This document shows, piece after piece, positions 53,737 through 64,000 of a stretch of 64,000 nt of DNA. The translations under genes were made by a program, and so were the position numbers. The notes beneath the pieces were generated by a model, which was not told the DNA's origin, did not search any database, and saw only the letters and a program-made list of their open reading frames with translations. Position 1 is the first letter of the stretch. Each line of letters starts with the position of its first letter. This DNA comes from Verticillium longisporum (Eukaryota > Ascomycota > Sordariomycetes > Glomerellales > Plectosphaerellaceae): contig JAETXT010000006.1 of the NCBI GenBank assembly GCA_019188255.1, forward strand, positions 310,001 through 374,000, written 5' to 3'.

Positions 53737-55530
53737 CGTGAAGCTTGTGTGTGAACAGCGTTTCCTAATGAAGTGGCGATGATCCTGGACTTATGACTGT
53801 TTAATGAACAAAGACAAGTCACAAGTCAAACGGGATTCTACCTCTGCGCTCACTTCGGACAGCATGAGCTGGATGTAAGCTTCTTCTTATAGCAGGCGTA
53901 AGCTTTATGCCGGCTGTTGATCGGCGCTCCTGTAGGTATCAGGAGATGAGCATTACATGCGCCCGGGTGTAAGCCGGGATCGGTCCGTCGTGTCCAGTTA
54001 GGACATGGGGTTTCAAGTGCGGGCAGCGGAGGAGGTACCGGAACACGTTGTGCATCCGGCGTGAGCGGTAGAGGAATAATCCATCGAACCCACCCTCAAT
54101 ACCTTGTTAGCTTTCCCCCTAAAAGTTCTCAATACTCAAACATTCCACTCCCTAAGAGGTAAGTGGTGATTATCCAGGTGAGTCATCACTATTTCAGATA
54201 GACTTCTTCATTGTTCTAATGATCAATACTAACCTGATAAGTCCCTAACTAATTATTCAAGTACTTTGCGTTAAGATATAACCATAGAGTACCTCCCTTG
54301 AATGGGCATTAGTAACCTAGGTACCTCGACCCCTATTCTATCCTTGTATCTTCTAGTCTATCTTGAGCCCAATACCACATCATCTGCATGCGAAGAGGGG
54401 TAAATGACCACTGTCGGCGTTGGTCCGGCATAAACTGAGTGAACTCCCGCCAATGCCCGACTACCTTGCCTATGCCCGTACGACATCATCCGGCAAAATG
54501 AGAAGCTCCGGCATGAGGTCGTGCAGATCAATGCCACGAAAGGCGCCTGATGCTCATTCAAGCACGATAGCATTTAGCCGGAGGGGAAAATGTGCCGACC
54601 CCACGAATCCTTCGGGATATGCAGTCAAGTGGAACAGCCCTACCTGACACTTTTGGGCGTTGGGGTTGGTGTGGTTTGCACAGACACTTTTGGCAGAGCA
54701 CATCGGCTTACTTGAATGCCGATTTCCCTTTTCCGATAAAGCACGGGACACAGAAAAAGCGGGGGTTCGTGCGCTTATGCTGTTGGAGTCTGGGATTAGA
54801 GAGTATGAGCCTTGGACATGACCATCAGTAGACGGGGAGTTGGTGGAGAGGATATCATTGGGATATGATGAAGCATGTACATTGCCGTCGGAACATCCGA
54901 GCAGTAGCTGGCCCTATATGGCTGGGATTTTACGAACCATTTGATGAGTTGTTGGTTGTAGCCACGAAAATGATTTTCTTTCGGTTTTGTTGCATCGATT
55001 GGCTCTTGGCAAGCACAACTACGCACGTTTTAATCGGCAACTTGCTTCAGGCTTGTGGATCTTAATTTGGTCCCTGGCCAGTTTGAACATAGGACGACAT
55101 GGAAGCATGTCAGGTACATGATGGAGACAATATGGCTGTCAAGAGATGGAGCACTGCAACGCAGGTGGTGGAGAACCACCAGGATCTGTGTAGGATCAAC
55201 CCGACGACAAACCCCAGTCCAAATTCGACTGTCCCTAAAGACGAAGAGATGACTTCTCGTTTCCTCAAAGCTTGAAACATCGTGAGGCTCTATATGAAGT
55301 CACTCTGAACTCTGGTCATCGGTGGAGGGCATGCCATTGCTCAACAGCCTGATGACGAGCATGGGGGGCTTATCGCCGAAGGATCAGATTATTCTGCTGC
55401 GCCGCACTATCCCATGCCAAAATGTGGTCAGCGTGCAAAAAGTGACCGTCATCAAAACATCAAAACTTCATCGAGCCACGCGCGCATCCACGCTCGCACG
55501 ACGTTACGATCAAGTTAAATCCAGAGCAGC
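53737..55530. other. 1.8-kb intergenic region
   Basis: It separates the transporter (-) and a small Cys-containing protein gene (+). The part 54090-54330 is distinctly AT-rich, and AACCTAGGTACC occurs near 54314. No gene recognised; an old repeat or decayed gene is possible. Confidence 0.5.
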
Positions 55531-56262
55531 ATGGCTAGTCCTGGGCTGGCCTGCACAGGCTCACCCTCCTACAACCTCATCAATCCATCCAACACGTGGA
55601 ACGAGTGGCCTGAAAACATATCCGGCTTCGTCTGCAAGAGCCCGCCGATTGGCTACTACAGCTCCACCAACTTCGCGAAATGCTGTTCTGGCGAGGTCTA
55701 CAACATTACCGAGCCTGTGGCGCAGGATCATCCCTTCTATCCAATGTCCTGCGCCATAGTCTGCCTCGTCGATCCCGAGTTGGATGCGTCGAACGACAAG
55801 TACCCCTACTCCTTCTCAGAGCACTTCATGTGTCTCAATGATTTCCCCGAAGGCGAGGACACGTCTGGGTACCGACATGACGGGGAGGTCGTTTGCGCCA
55901 CAGTTACGGCGGCTGGTGTCCCTGCTCCAACGACCTTTGCTAGCACACTTACCGGGGCGTGGCAAACGAAAAGCTACTCCGATTATGGGTACGGGAGAGA
56001 CTTTCCGGACTGGAGTTCATCTATCGAAGAGCATCAATCTTCATCAACGTCTTCGAAAACTGGGACAACCACTCAAAGCTTGGACATGACAGCGAGTGCC
56101 CGCCTCTCGAGTACAGCGAATGAACCGTCAACGACAGAGAGTGAGGATGCTGCACAGCAGTCGACCGAAGCTCCGTCATCCGGGTCTTTGACACGAGTGT
56201 CAAAGACAAACATGGCATGCATCGTTGGCTGCATGTTCATATTGTCGCGAATGGTGATGTGA
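55531..56262 (+). CDS. Small Cys-containing, Ser/Thr-rich hypothetical protein
   Basis: Open frame of 243 residues from ATG at 55531 (MASPGLACTGSPSYNL). The first 125 residues contain eight cysteines (ACTG, VCKS, KCCSG, SCAIVCLVD, MCLND, VCATV), followed by a Ser/Thr/Glu-rich region and a hydrophobic C-terminus (ACIVGCMFILSRMVM). The end looks like a membrane or GPI signal, and the Ser/Thr region like an O-glycosylated stalk, but there is no N-terminal signal peptide in this frame; an upstream exon carrying one may be missing from the model. Unknown function. Confidence 0.55.
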   Translation: MASPGLACTGSPSYNLINPSNTWNEWPENISGFVCKSPPIGYYSSTNFAKCCSGEVYNITEPVAQDHPFYPMSCAIVCLVDPELDASNDKYPYSFSEHFMCLNDFPEGEDTSGYRHDGEVVCATVTAAGVPAPTTFASTLTGAWQTKSYSDYGYGRDFPDWSSSIEEHQSSSTSSKTGTTTQSLDMTASARLSSTANEPSTTESEDAAQQSTEAPSSGSLTRVSKTNMACIVGCMFILSRMVM

Positions 56263-56532
56263 TGGGTAAAGGAGCGAGGGGTTAAACCACCCATACTTAA
56301 ACGTGGTGGCAGAGCGACTGCAGACAAGGCGCAAGGATATCGTCGACAATCGCTGGAATGAAACAATGGCTGGTATAGATACTGTATTATTCCCAAGGTT
56401 GCATGCTATGAACGCTAAATGTTGGCAATTTGCGTAAAATCCCGAAGTCCCGAATCATCGCCATAAAAGTCATCAAAGTATAGGTGATCTAATCCCGCTA
56501 GCGGTAAAGATCGATGCGCATCTCAGCCTTCT

Positions 56533-57858
56533 CTAAAATGCAAGCGCCTCGGCCATGGTCTGCTTCTTCTCGGTAATCTTGGTCTTCCTGCAACAGTCGA
56601 CTGCCGAACAAAAGTTGGCGTCAGCCTGACTGGCTGTCGCCGACTTGGGCACACGCTGCTGAGCGGGCCAGATTTCTTCGCCAAGAAGCTGCTCCTTCTC
56701 AAAGTGTGCGGTCATGACCTCGCGAACAGTCCTCTGGAAGAATAGTGGTCCCTTTTCCAGCTCGGGGTGAAGCTCGCCGTTGACGAAGATGCCGGCGTTG
56801 AGGTTCTTCTGTGAGTTGAGACAGAGATACTTGTCCTCGGACATGATTCGCTTGTACATGTCGTTGATGACGCCAAAGTCCTCGTCACTCGAATTCTTAT
56901 TCCGGAAAACTTCATACTTCATGACGGACTTGGTGGGGCCGCTGGGCATGAAGCGCTGGATAAAGAAGAAGTGCGGTCTGACATATTGGTTAGCGAGAAT
57001 CCTAAGCGAATGAAGCGCCGAGCAGATGATAACTTACGAAACGTTCATGGATGCGTTGGGCCAGAAGTAGGTTGCCGCCACACGAAAGCCCTTTGCGATC
57101 TGTTCCTCTGTGGGTTGGCCGAAGTGCTGAATGTGGGAGGCCTTCGTCTGAACGTAGTAGGAGTTGAGATCTGCAATTGACGGAATGTCGGGGTGTGCTT
57201 GAGGGCAGTGATAGCACTCGTTGTAGTTGTCTGCCAGGATTTTCCAGTTGTATTCGCCCTCCATCTCCCACGTGTGGTCGTACACGTAGTCTTCGAAATT
57301 GTAGTGCTCGAACCTCTGCTGCTCATCGACTCCTTCAAAGTCTTCACCCCACGGGATCTCGGGTGTCTCCCCCGCATCCAGATTCAGCCAGATGAAGCCG
57401 TTCTTGTCGAGGTGCACATGGATGGGAAATAGGCCATTCTTGGACTTGTCGAACCCCTCGAGGTCCTGGTACCCCGGCGCCTTGGCGAGGTTTCCGCTCA
57501 AACCATAGGACCATCCGTGATACTTGCATGAGAAGATGAAGCTGTTTCCGTGGGTGCTCGTGACCACAGGGAAGGCCAGGTGTCTACACACATTGTGGAA
57601 AGCGTTGGGCTTGCCCTTGCGGACCTGGTCCACGTTGAAGGTGTAGGCCGCCACGACGTACTTCACCCAATCTCCAGGGTTGGGAAGTCGCGACTTGTGC
57701 GTTGTGAGGAGCCACTTTCTGGAGAAGATTGCACGGCGCTCAAGCTCATACATGTCCTGGGACGTGTACCATGATGCTGGTAGTGCCCTGACGGGGGCTT
57801 TGGGGTCTTGGGCGGGAGCAGCACCGGTGAGGCCAAGGTACTTTTTGAGGAGCGACAT
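56533..57858 (-). CDS. Rieske non-heme iron oxygenase, alpha-subunit type (choline monooxygenase/betaine demethylase-like)
   Basis: Exons 57858-57038 and 56977-56533 (60-nt intron) give 421 residues. The Rieske [2Fe-2S] centre is seen as VCRHLAF...CKYHGWSYGLSG (C-x-H and C-x2-H). The mononuclear iron site is in WKILADNYNECYHCPQAHPDI, where the two His act as ligands with a downstream acid. No transit peptide or membrane segment. Family reactions: oxygen-dependent hydroxylation leading to N-demethylation of quaternary amines or oxidation of choline. A reductase partner is needed and none is encoded nearby. The gene is divergent from an FAD amine oxidase 1.75 kb away, with a Zn2Cys6 regulator next to that. 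Confidence 0.88.
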
Positions 57859-59608
57859 GGCAACAAACCAGTATCTGTGATTATAGAAAGTTGTTGTAGT
57901 GATATGGTGATGATTGAGATAGTGATTTGGGATATGATTACAAGTTGATCATAGTGCTAGTTCTGTTTCCTCCCACACTCCGTATCGAAGGTGGCCGTCC
58001 TTCTATATGTCCCTACCTGCTCCCTCATTCCTGAACGCCACGAGCTTCGTATCTCTGACGCCGGCACGAACTTACGTCTACCGATGTTGTCGGAGTCCCT
58101 AAACCGCGATGACTTGTTACGACTCCCCCTGGCTCACTATCATGGGGTCACTTACACGGGCGATTTGCCGCTCACGTGATCGGGCCTAGAGGTCAGCGTG
58201 CCGGCCGGTTTATCGGAGGCTTGTTACAGCCGCATACCAACCCGGACTGATTGAGGTGAGATGCAGCTATGCCTCACACCCTCTCGAACCCCTGATATTC
58301 CTTGGTTTGGGCCATCTAGAATTGAATGTGTCACCTGGTGCTGATCCCTTTGCCTGGCGTTTGAAGTCCTCCGGACGAGCGCGGACCAAGCATCACGATC
58401 TGTGCTCCCATCACAACAGCACAACATCACTACAGCTCCGGGTCCGTCAGTTGGTGAAAGCTATCATGGGCCATGAAGTCGGCCCAACCCTCCCTCCTCC
58501 GGCCGGTTCACCCGCGTGAAAGAAATGAAGCTTTCGGTGTAAACCTAAGCTCTTGGCAAGAGCTTATCCTGCTGCCGGACCCTGAATCGGGGGTGATCCG
58601 ACTCTGACAGGGTCTGGACCGGTCGTTGGCAGGGGGGGCGGGACTCTCCAACCCTGGGCAGGGACGCATCGTGACCACGGGCGGTCCCACACTCAACCCA
58701 AAGAGTTCCGCCGCGCGCCAAGGCCTCCCCCAAATGCGGGAAGCGTAATAGAGTTCATGTCCCATGAGGCGGGTGTCACGATGCGTCGGCTTCGCGGATG
58801 TTTGACTCCCGTTCGCCGCCTCGAATCTCTCGGCACCATCATGTTACGTACAATCCGCGCTCCCTCGGTGCAACGTGGCCGCGTCTGGGACTGTGAGCGG
58901 TCACAAGGCCGAGCTGCCCGCGTCCTGTGCGTTGCAAGAGTGACGATGCCTTGGCAGCGGCGAGTCAAGCATCGATGGTGAGGAGGGTGCGGAGGGGGAC
59001 GAGAGGAGGGGGACTTTGGGGGGTTGAGACGGACCCCGTTGTCATGCCATGGTGCTCCGTATCTTCTTCATCCCAAAATATCCATGTCGGGTAAGGTAGA
59101 ATGCATAGCCACCCGAGATGCTAGTGTAGTTAGCAGCCGATCATCACAACCAAATGACAGCATGTCACGTCCGAATCGTCATGGTCTAGATTGTCAATCA
59201 TCATGGCAAAAATAAAAAAAAGCCAGATAACGTTTCGAGATGCAAATGAACAGTTCAGAGCCCCAAGAGACTGATACACGTGATCGGACATCGGCCGGCC
59301 ACGCACCCGATGTCGGAACCTCGATGCATTCGAAAAGGCGGGGGATCGGGGGGCCGAGTTTGCCTCTAGATAAGCCACCATGCCGCTCGTGGCATGGCAC
59401 AGACGTATTCACAGGCCTAAATTGGACCGACCTCCTCCCACCCCCCTCTGCGGTAGTACGGTATCAGCAAGCTCATCGGGCATCGCAAGTCATTGACGGC
59501 CCTTTTCCATACATCATTTCGCGTCATTCGTGTTGCACTTTCTTGCATTTACTCCAGTTCTTTGTTGCCCCTGCATCTTTTTCCTCCCACCCTTTCCCAA
59601 AGATCAGC
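57859..59608. promoter_or_regulatory. Divergent region between Rieske oxygenase and FAD amine oxidase
   Basis: 1.75 kb between two outward-facing start codons. No gene recognised. It includes several CGG/CCG triplets in inverted or everted spacing of the kind Zn2Cys6 proteins bind (for example around 58200-58210 and 58495-58505), but such triplets are frequent and I do not call a site. Confidence 0.4.
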
Positions 59609-61044
59609 ATGGCCGCGAACACGGCATCCTATCTCATCGTTGGGGCTGGTGTGTTCGGAGTATCGACGGCCTATCATCTCGTCCAAAAATACCCCGACGC
59701 AACGGTGACCCTGGTCGACAGGGATGCCTATGATGCAGAGGAGCGTGTGGCGGCGTCCTGGGACTGGAACAAGGTCGTGCGCGCCGACTACGACGACTTT
59801 ACCTACTGCCAGCTGGCCCTGGAGGCGCAAGACATTTTCAAGACAGATCCGCTGTGGAAGCCCTATTTCCACCAGACGGGCGTGTACTGGAACTGCCGCA
59901 GCGACTATGCGCAGAACGTCATTGACCACCACCGCAGGCTCGGGCGCAAGGACGACATTATCGCGCTGCCGGTCGCGGAAGCGCGCAAGCTGTACAACGG
60001 CATCTTTGAGGACGCGAACTACGACGGCGTCACGGAGGTGCTCGTGAACAGGGCGAGCGGCTGGGCGGCGGCCGGCGATTGTCTGCGGGCGGTGACGCGC
60101 AAGGCCATCGAGCTCGGCGTCAGGTACGTTGCTGCCGAAACGGTGGCTCTGCAGCTGAGCCCCGACGGCGTCTGCACGGGGATCGTCACGGCATCGGGAC
60201 AGGTGCTCAGCGCTGCTCATGTGATTCTGTGCACGGGGGCCTACACGCCCAAGCTGTTGGAGTTGAGCGCTGCGAGGAGCGGTGTGACGAGTCTCCGAGC
60301 CGGTGACCGGATTCTGGCTGCTGGCATCACGACAGGCATGGCGCAGCTCGACGAGCAAGACTATAAGACATATGTGGACATGCCCGTCGGCTTTCAGGGG
60401 TATACTGCCAAGCATGGTAAGAACTAACGAACCACGTCAGGTACGATGTGGTCACGCGCTGACCGTCATCAAAAAGGCAAGCCATTTGTTGGAAGTCTTC
60501 CTCCTACCAAAGACAGAGAGCTCAAGTGGTGGGGACTCAAGATCTTCGCCAACACGCACGAAGTCGTTCCTGGTCGCCACGTGTCGGCACCTCCCGCAGC
60601 CAAAGACTATTCCCAGTGGAAAGTCTCAAAGCGACTCAAGGAGGACGTGGCCGATGCGCGGAACCTGTGGTATGGCGAGAAGAGCAAATCCTGGAACATG
60701 ACCAAGCACCGGATCTGCTGGTAAAGACCTCCCCCTCCCCCCACGAGACTCCAACTCAACCTGCTGAACTTTTGGGCAGGGATGCATTCACTACGAGCTC
60801 CGATTTCATCATCTCACCCCACGCTGCAGCCAAGGGGTTGTACGTTGCGACCTGCGGTTCGTTCCATGGGTTCAAGTTCTTCCCCGTGCTTGGCAAGTAC
60901 ATTGTGCAGATGCTCGAGGACTCGCTATCCCCTGACTTGAAAGAGAGGTGGGCATGGGACCGGGAACGGCCTGATTCGTCAGACAACTGCGAGTATCCCA
61001 ATTCGGAGATGAGTGAGCTTGTCGATCCCGTAGCGAGGTTGTAA
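59609..61044 (+). CDS. FAD-dependent amine oxidase (sarcosine/fructosyl-amino-acid/pipecolate oxidase family)
   Basis: Exons 59609-60416, 60477-60720 and 60780-61044 (introns 60 and 59 nt) give 438 residues. The start MAANTASYLIVGAGVFGVSTAYHL carries the FAD dinucleotide-binding motif; the open frame extends far upstream but there without similarity. Later landmarks are ASWDWNKVVRADY, VILCTGAYTPKLL and the C-terminal KHRICWDAFTTSSDFIISPH...GLYVATCGSFHGFKFFPVLGKYIV, the flavin-contact region of the monomeric sarcosine oxidase/amadoriase group; the Cys in RICWD is placed where these enzymes attach FAD covalently. No peroxisomal SKL-type ending (ends VARL). Family reaction: oxidation of a secondary amine or N-methyl group to imine with peroxide production. 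The exact substrate is unknown; context with the Rieske enzyme suggests N-methylated amines. Confidence 0.88.
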
Positions 61045-61607
61045 TGAACCTTACTCGCTCTGCATGCATTGCGTTCTCCTGGGAGGGAGGGGGGCGGAGC
61101 GTGGGGAGCAGATGTGCTTTCAAGCATGGCATTTGCATTGGGATGGTGCCTTTGTCTTCTATGGGCCAGGTACGTACCTATATGATATATGAGAAATACG
61201 GAACGGGAAAGCATTTGAAAGGAGCATCTTATACGGTTTAGGTCCAGTTCCTTCGTCTCTGAGAAGGAGGGGGAAAACGGCATGGGCACGTGACGTAACT
61301 CAGGCGTAAGTCTATAGATACCTAGGCAGTAGCTGCGTGGCCAATGAACCCCGCGACATTAGCGAACAGCAGCCTGCGCAGTGACGACGGGTGTGTCTTA
61401 TCGGTAACTGCAGCAGGCATTACAGGCATTGCGGGGTTGTGGCGGGAGCGTTACTGCCTTGGGCCCAGCGTAACCTCCCTGGGCAAGGTCGGGGTCGGTA
61501 CCTACCCTTTCGTCCTAGCCTTACTTAACAAGGACATGTCCTTCCCCTCCATCTCTCGGCATCCCCCAGCGTTCACCCAGACTTCACCTTGGGAGGGAAC
61601 CTTCGTC
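61045..61607. other. Intergenic region upstream of the Zn2Cys6 regulator
   Basis: 563 bp. It contains TACCTAGGCA near 61319 and no recognised gene. Confidence 0.5.
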
Positions 61608-64000
61608 ATGTCGCCCGAGAGAGGCACCGCGCCTGCTGCTGCTCCTCGAGGTAAACGGCGGTCCTATCATGCCTGTCTCAATTGCCGGTCAGTGGCCTCT
61701 GATTCCACCCTATCGCCGTGGGTTGCCGAGCTGACAGCCCATCAGGCGCAAGAAGACCCGATGTCCGGGCGAGAAGCCGTCATGCTCGAGTTGCGTTCGC
61801 CTGAGCCAGGCCTGCTCTTACCCCCCTAATAAGCCATCGCCCGGTGGACGCTCGGTACCGATCTCACGCTGCCCCAACTCGTTATCGTGACACCCGACTG
61901 ACAGCTGCACAGGATGAGAGGCTGCAAAGCCTCGAAGAGAAGCTGGATCTTCTCCTCAGCGGAGGAGCCCTGTACTGACCACCAACCCAAAGCCAACGCG
62001 TTTGAAGCGGTCTGACCCGGCTCACAGGGCGAAGCATCCGAGGTACCAGGGCCAACAACAGGCAAACGAGGAGGGAAGCACTTCGCCGCCCGAGGAGTCC
62101 TTCTCCGTCTCGCCGCCGCCGCGAGACGCCTCCAACTTCCCGACGACGAATCCTTTTCCTACCATGTTCGACCCGGACCTTGCCAACCTGAGGCCAGGAA
62201 GATCGGACATGGTCAACGGCATCAACCTCTATTTCAAGTTCTGCCACAGGCAGCCCATCTGGTGTTTTGAGCGTGACGAGGTGTCGGATTATGGCTCTCT
62301 GCCGGAGGAGCTCGCCTGCAGCATCCTGGCTGTGACGTCGCGCTTCTCTCAGAAATGCGACCATCTCCACCTCTACGGAAACAACGCAAAGACGCTGATC
62401 ATGCTGCGCATCGCCAATGGGTCTGTTGATTTGACGACCATTGAAAGCCTCTGTCTTTTGTCCTATGCTGCATTTATAGGTATCTATCTCTGCACTCACC
62501 TTTTTTATGGACCTCTCCTCCACGGGCGACCACTGACAACGAACAGACGGAAACGTGCATCTTGGGCAGTTCCACCTGGGTCTTGCATTCCAACTTTGTA
62601 GATCTGCGATGCTGGATACGGAGTCGGTATACCTGGTTAGAGACGCCATCACGGAGCGAAAGAAGCGGTTATTTTGGAGCCTCCAGCTTCTTGAACAGTC
62701 GTACGGCCGACAAGATGGCCTTTTGAGCGTCCCGACCGATATTTGGCAGCCGGCGTTTCACTCTACAGGCGAGAAACAAAAAGAGCCCAAGTCCAAGGTC
62801 CCGCCATTACCAAAAGACGAACTCGGAACCACGAGGCCCAGCGAGCCGGGCATCTGGAACACCAGCGTCCACTTGGGGTGGGTTTGGAGCCAGGTCAGGA
62901 AATATGTGTCCGACTGCTCCCACAACATTCTGCAGGAGCCCTGGCGACACGATTCGACCTATGCCAAAGTTCTGTCCGACTTTATGGAGACGGAGAACAG
63001 GATCCCGATGTGTCATCGATACGACTCAGTCAAGTTTTATGAGCGCAAGGTTGAGGAGCTCAAGATGAACCGCGACTATTGGGCACCGTGGCTGAAGGAA
63101 CAGTTCACGTACCACGTAATCCCCACAGTCCTCAACCATCCCTTTCTCTACATCATTGGAGCGCAGCACAACCCGAACCTGGGCATCCCCAACACCTTTT
63201 GGAGACGTTCGTCAGAGCAAGCCTTGCTTCACGCCACGTGGATTGTCCGGATGATCGACATGGTAGTCGATAAACAAGTCGCTCTGGTCGACCCGTTCTT
63301 CGGGCATGCCGCCGCCATTGCGGCAACAGTGCATCTTTATTACTGCTGCGCCGCGGCGGCCAGGTTGAAGCACAAGTCGAACACGGACTTTGCCAAGTGC
63401 AGGAGATTTCTGAAGAGCTTCATCCCTTGTTCCGCTGCCTGCGGCGCCCTCGTACGTTCATGTGGCTTCCGCCTCTTCCTCGGTACTGCAACTGACACGA
63501 CCTAGGACCGTGATCTTGATAGAATGACACGCATCGCAGCTGGGTCTGAAACAATGGATGTCGAAGACTGGATGCCGTCGAGAATTTATCTCAGCGTGCC
63601 GTTGATGTGGAGAATTCTGCAGTTCAACTCGACGACCGACGCCCAAGGCATCTCAACCTCTGGCCTCCTGGCCGATTCACTCACAACCGCCCTGCGGCAG
63701 GATGAAGACGACGAGAACTCTACACTTGAGATTGTGGTGGCAACATCGCCAGAGATATCCATCAACACGGCCGACGGCGGGCAAGACTCTCCGACCTTGT
63801 CATTCAAGGCACCAGTCAATCCCGGCCTGCATCCTCCACAGGTGGCGCCCTATGATCCGCCAACCGTGGAGCAGATTGACAGCCTTACTTTTAACACGAC
63901 GCCGTGGTTGTACGCGGACTCTTCCCAACTTTTCAGCATTGGAGACATTGGCTACAACCAATCCGAGCCAGGAAATGCATGGTGGGAGGACGAAAACTTT
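61608..64000 (+). CDS. Zn2Cys6 transcription factor with fungal-specific regulatory domain, partial at the window end
   Basis: Exon 1 is 61608-61687; the next coding part starts at 61746. Together they give the binuclear zinc cluster CLNCRRKKTRCPGEKPSCSSC...QAC, complete across the intron. A dimerisation coil follows (AAQDERLQSLEEKLDLLL). The frames of the zinc cluster and the coil differ by one base; the C6 run at 61821-61826 read as C5 gives an open join (ACSYPLISHRPVDARYRS). Further exons are 62028-62479, 62547-63451 and 63506 to the window end, still open. The middle region has the pattern of the fungal transcription-factor domain (LACSILAVTSRFS, IDGNVHLGQFHLGLAFQLCR, RKKRLFWSLQLLEQSYGRQDG). 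It is nuclear and likely binds CGG triplets. Its neighbours suggest it controls the FAD amine oxidase and Rieske genes. Confidence 0.88.

Noticed and set aside
58200..58510. CGG/CCG triplet pairs as binding sites of the neighbouring Zn2Cys6 regulator
   Set aside because: Such triplets are frequent by chance at this GC content; no spacing repeats clearly enough to call a site.

Overview
The window is nuclear DNA of a filamentous ascomycete (Pezizomycotina, most likely Sordariomycetes). Support for this: genes carry short GT-AG introns of about 40-80 nt with CTRAC-like branch points; codon use is C/G-ending and GC is moderate to high; the gene set is typically fungal (WSC cell-wall proteins, GH11 xylanases, a secreted GH105-type hydrolase, an F-box protein, a Zn2Cys6 regulator, a BRCT-WGR-PARP, Ugo1); and intergenic DNA carries short TACCTAGGTA palindromes. 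No CRISPR, operon, rRNA or convincing tRNA was seen.

Layout. 1-6 kb: a WSC transmembrane protein (-), then mitochondrial Ugo1 (-) head-to-head with mitochondrial [2Fe-2S] ferredoxin (+), sharing a promoter that contains a 20-bp minisatellite. 6-15 kb: Rrp15 (-); a long gene-poor stretch; a cysteine-repeat WSC wall protein (+); another gap; a GH105-like hydrolase (+). 15-24 kb: PARP (-), F-box protein (+), S28 serine peptidase (-). 24-30 kb: GMC oxidoreductase (-) and a damaged gene of unknown function (+). 30-33 kb: two GH11 xylanases transcribed divergently around a GGCTAAA (XlnR-type) site. 33-38 kb: cysteinyl-tRNA synthetase (-) head-to-head with the tRNA m1A58 methyltransferase Trm61 (+). 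38-49 kb: a 1348-residue WW-domain protein (-), two unrecognised plus-strand genes (one secreted and proline-rich) and a secreted protein with a proline-rich linker (-). 49-56 kb: a zinc-type reductase interrupted by an in-frame TAG (-), a ten-exon sugar transporter (-), a small Cys-containing Ser/Thr-rich protein (+). 56-64 kb: a Rieske oxygenase (-) and an FAD amine oxidase (+) in divergent orientation, followed by a Zn2Cys6 regulator (+) that runs off the window; these three look like a small amine-catabolism group.

A striking feature is that at least seven conserved genes (Rrp15, PARP, S28 peptidase, GMC oxidase, CysRS, Trm61, the Zn2Cys6 regulator) are each broken by one single-base indel, most of them in or beside short C/G runs, with strong protein similarity on both sides. 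In five of them (Rrp15, PARP, GMC, CysRS, Trm61) adding one base makes the whole CDS length divisible by three. The simplest reading is sequence or assembly error rather than mass pseudogenisation. The in-frame stops in the reductase (49774) and in the gene at 27.5-29.8 kb are of a different kind and may be real decay.
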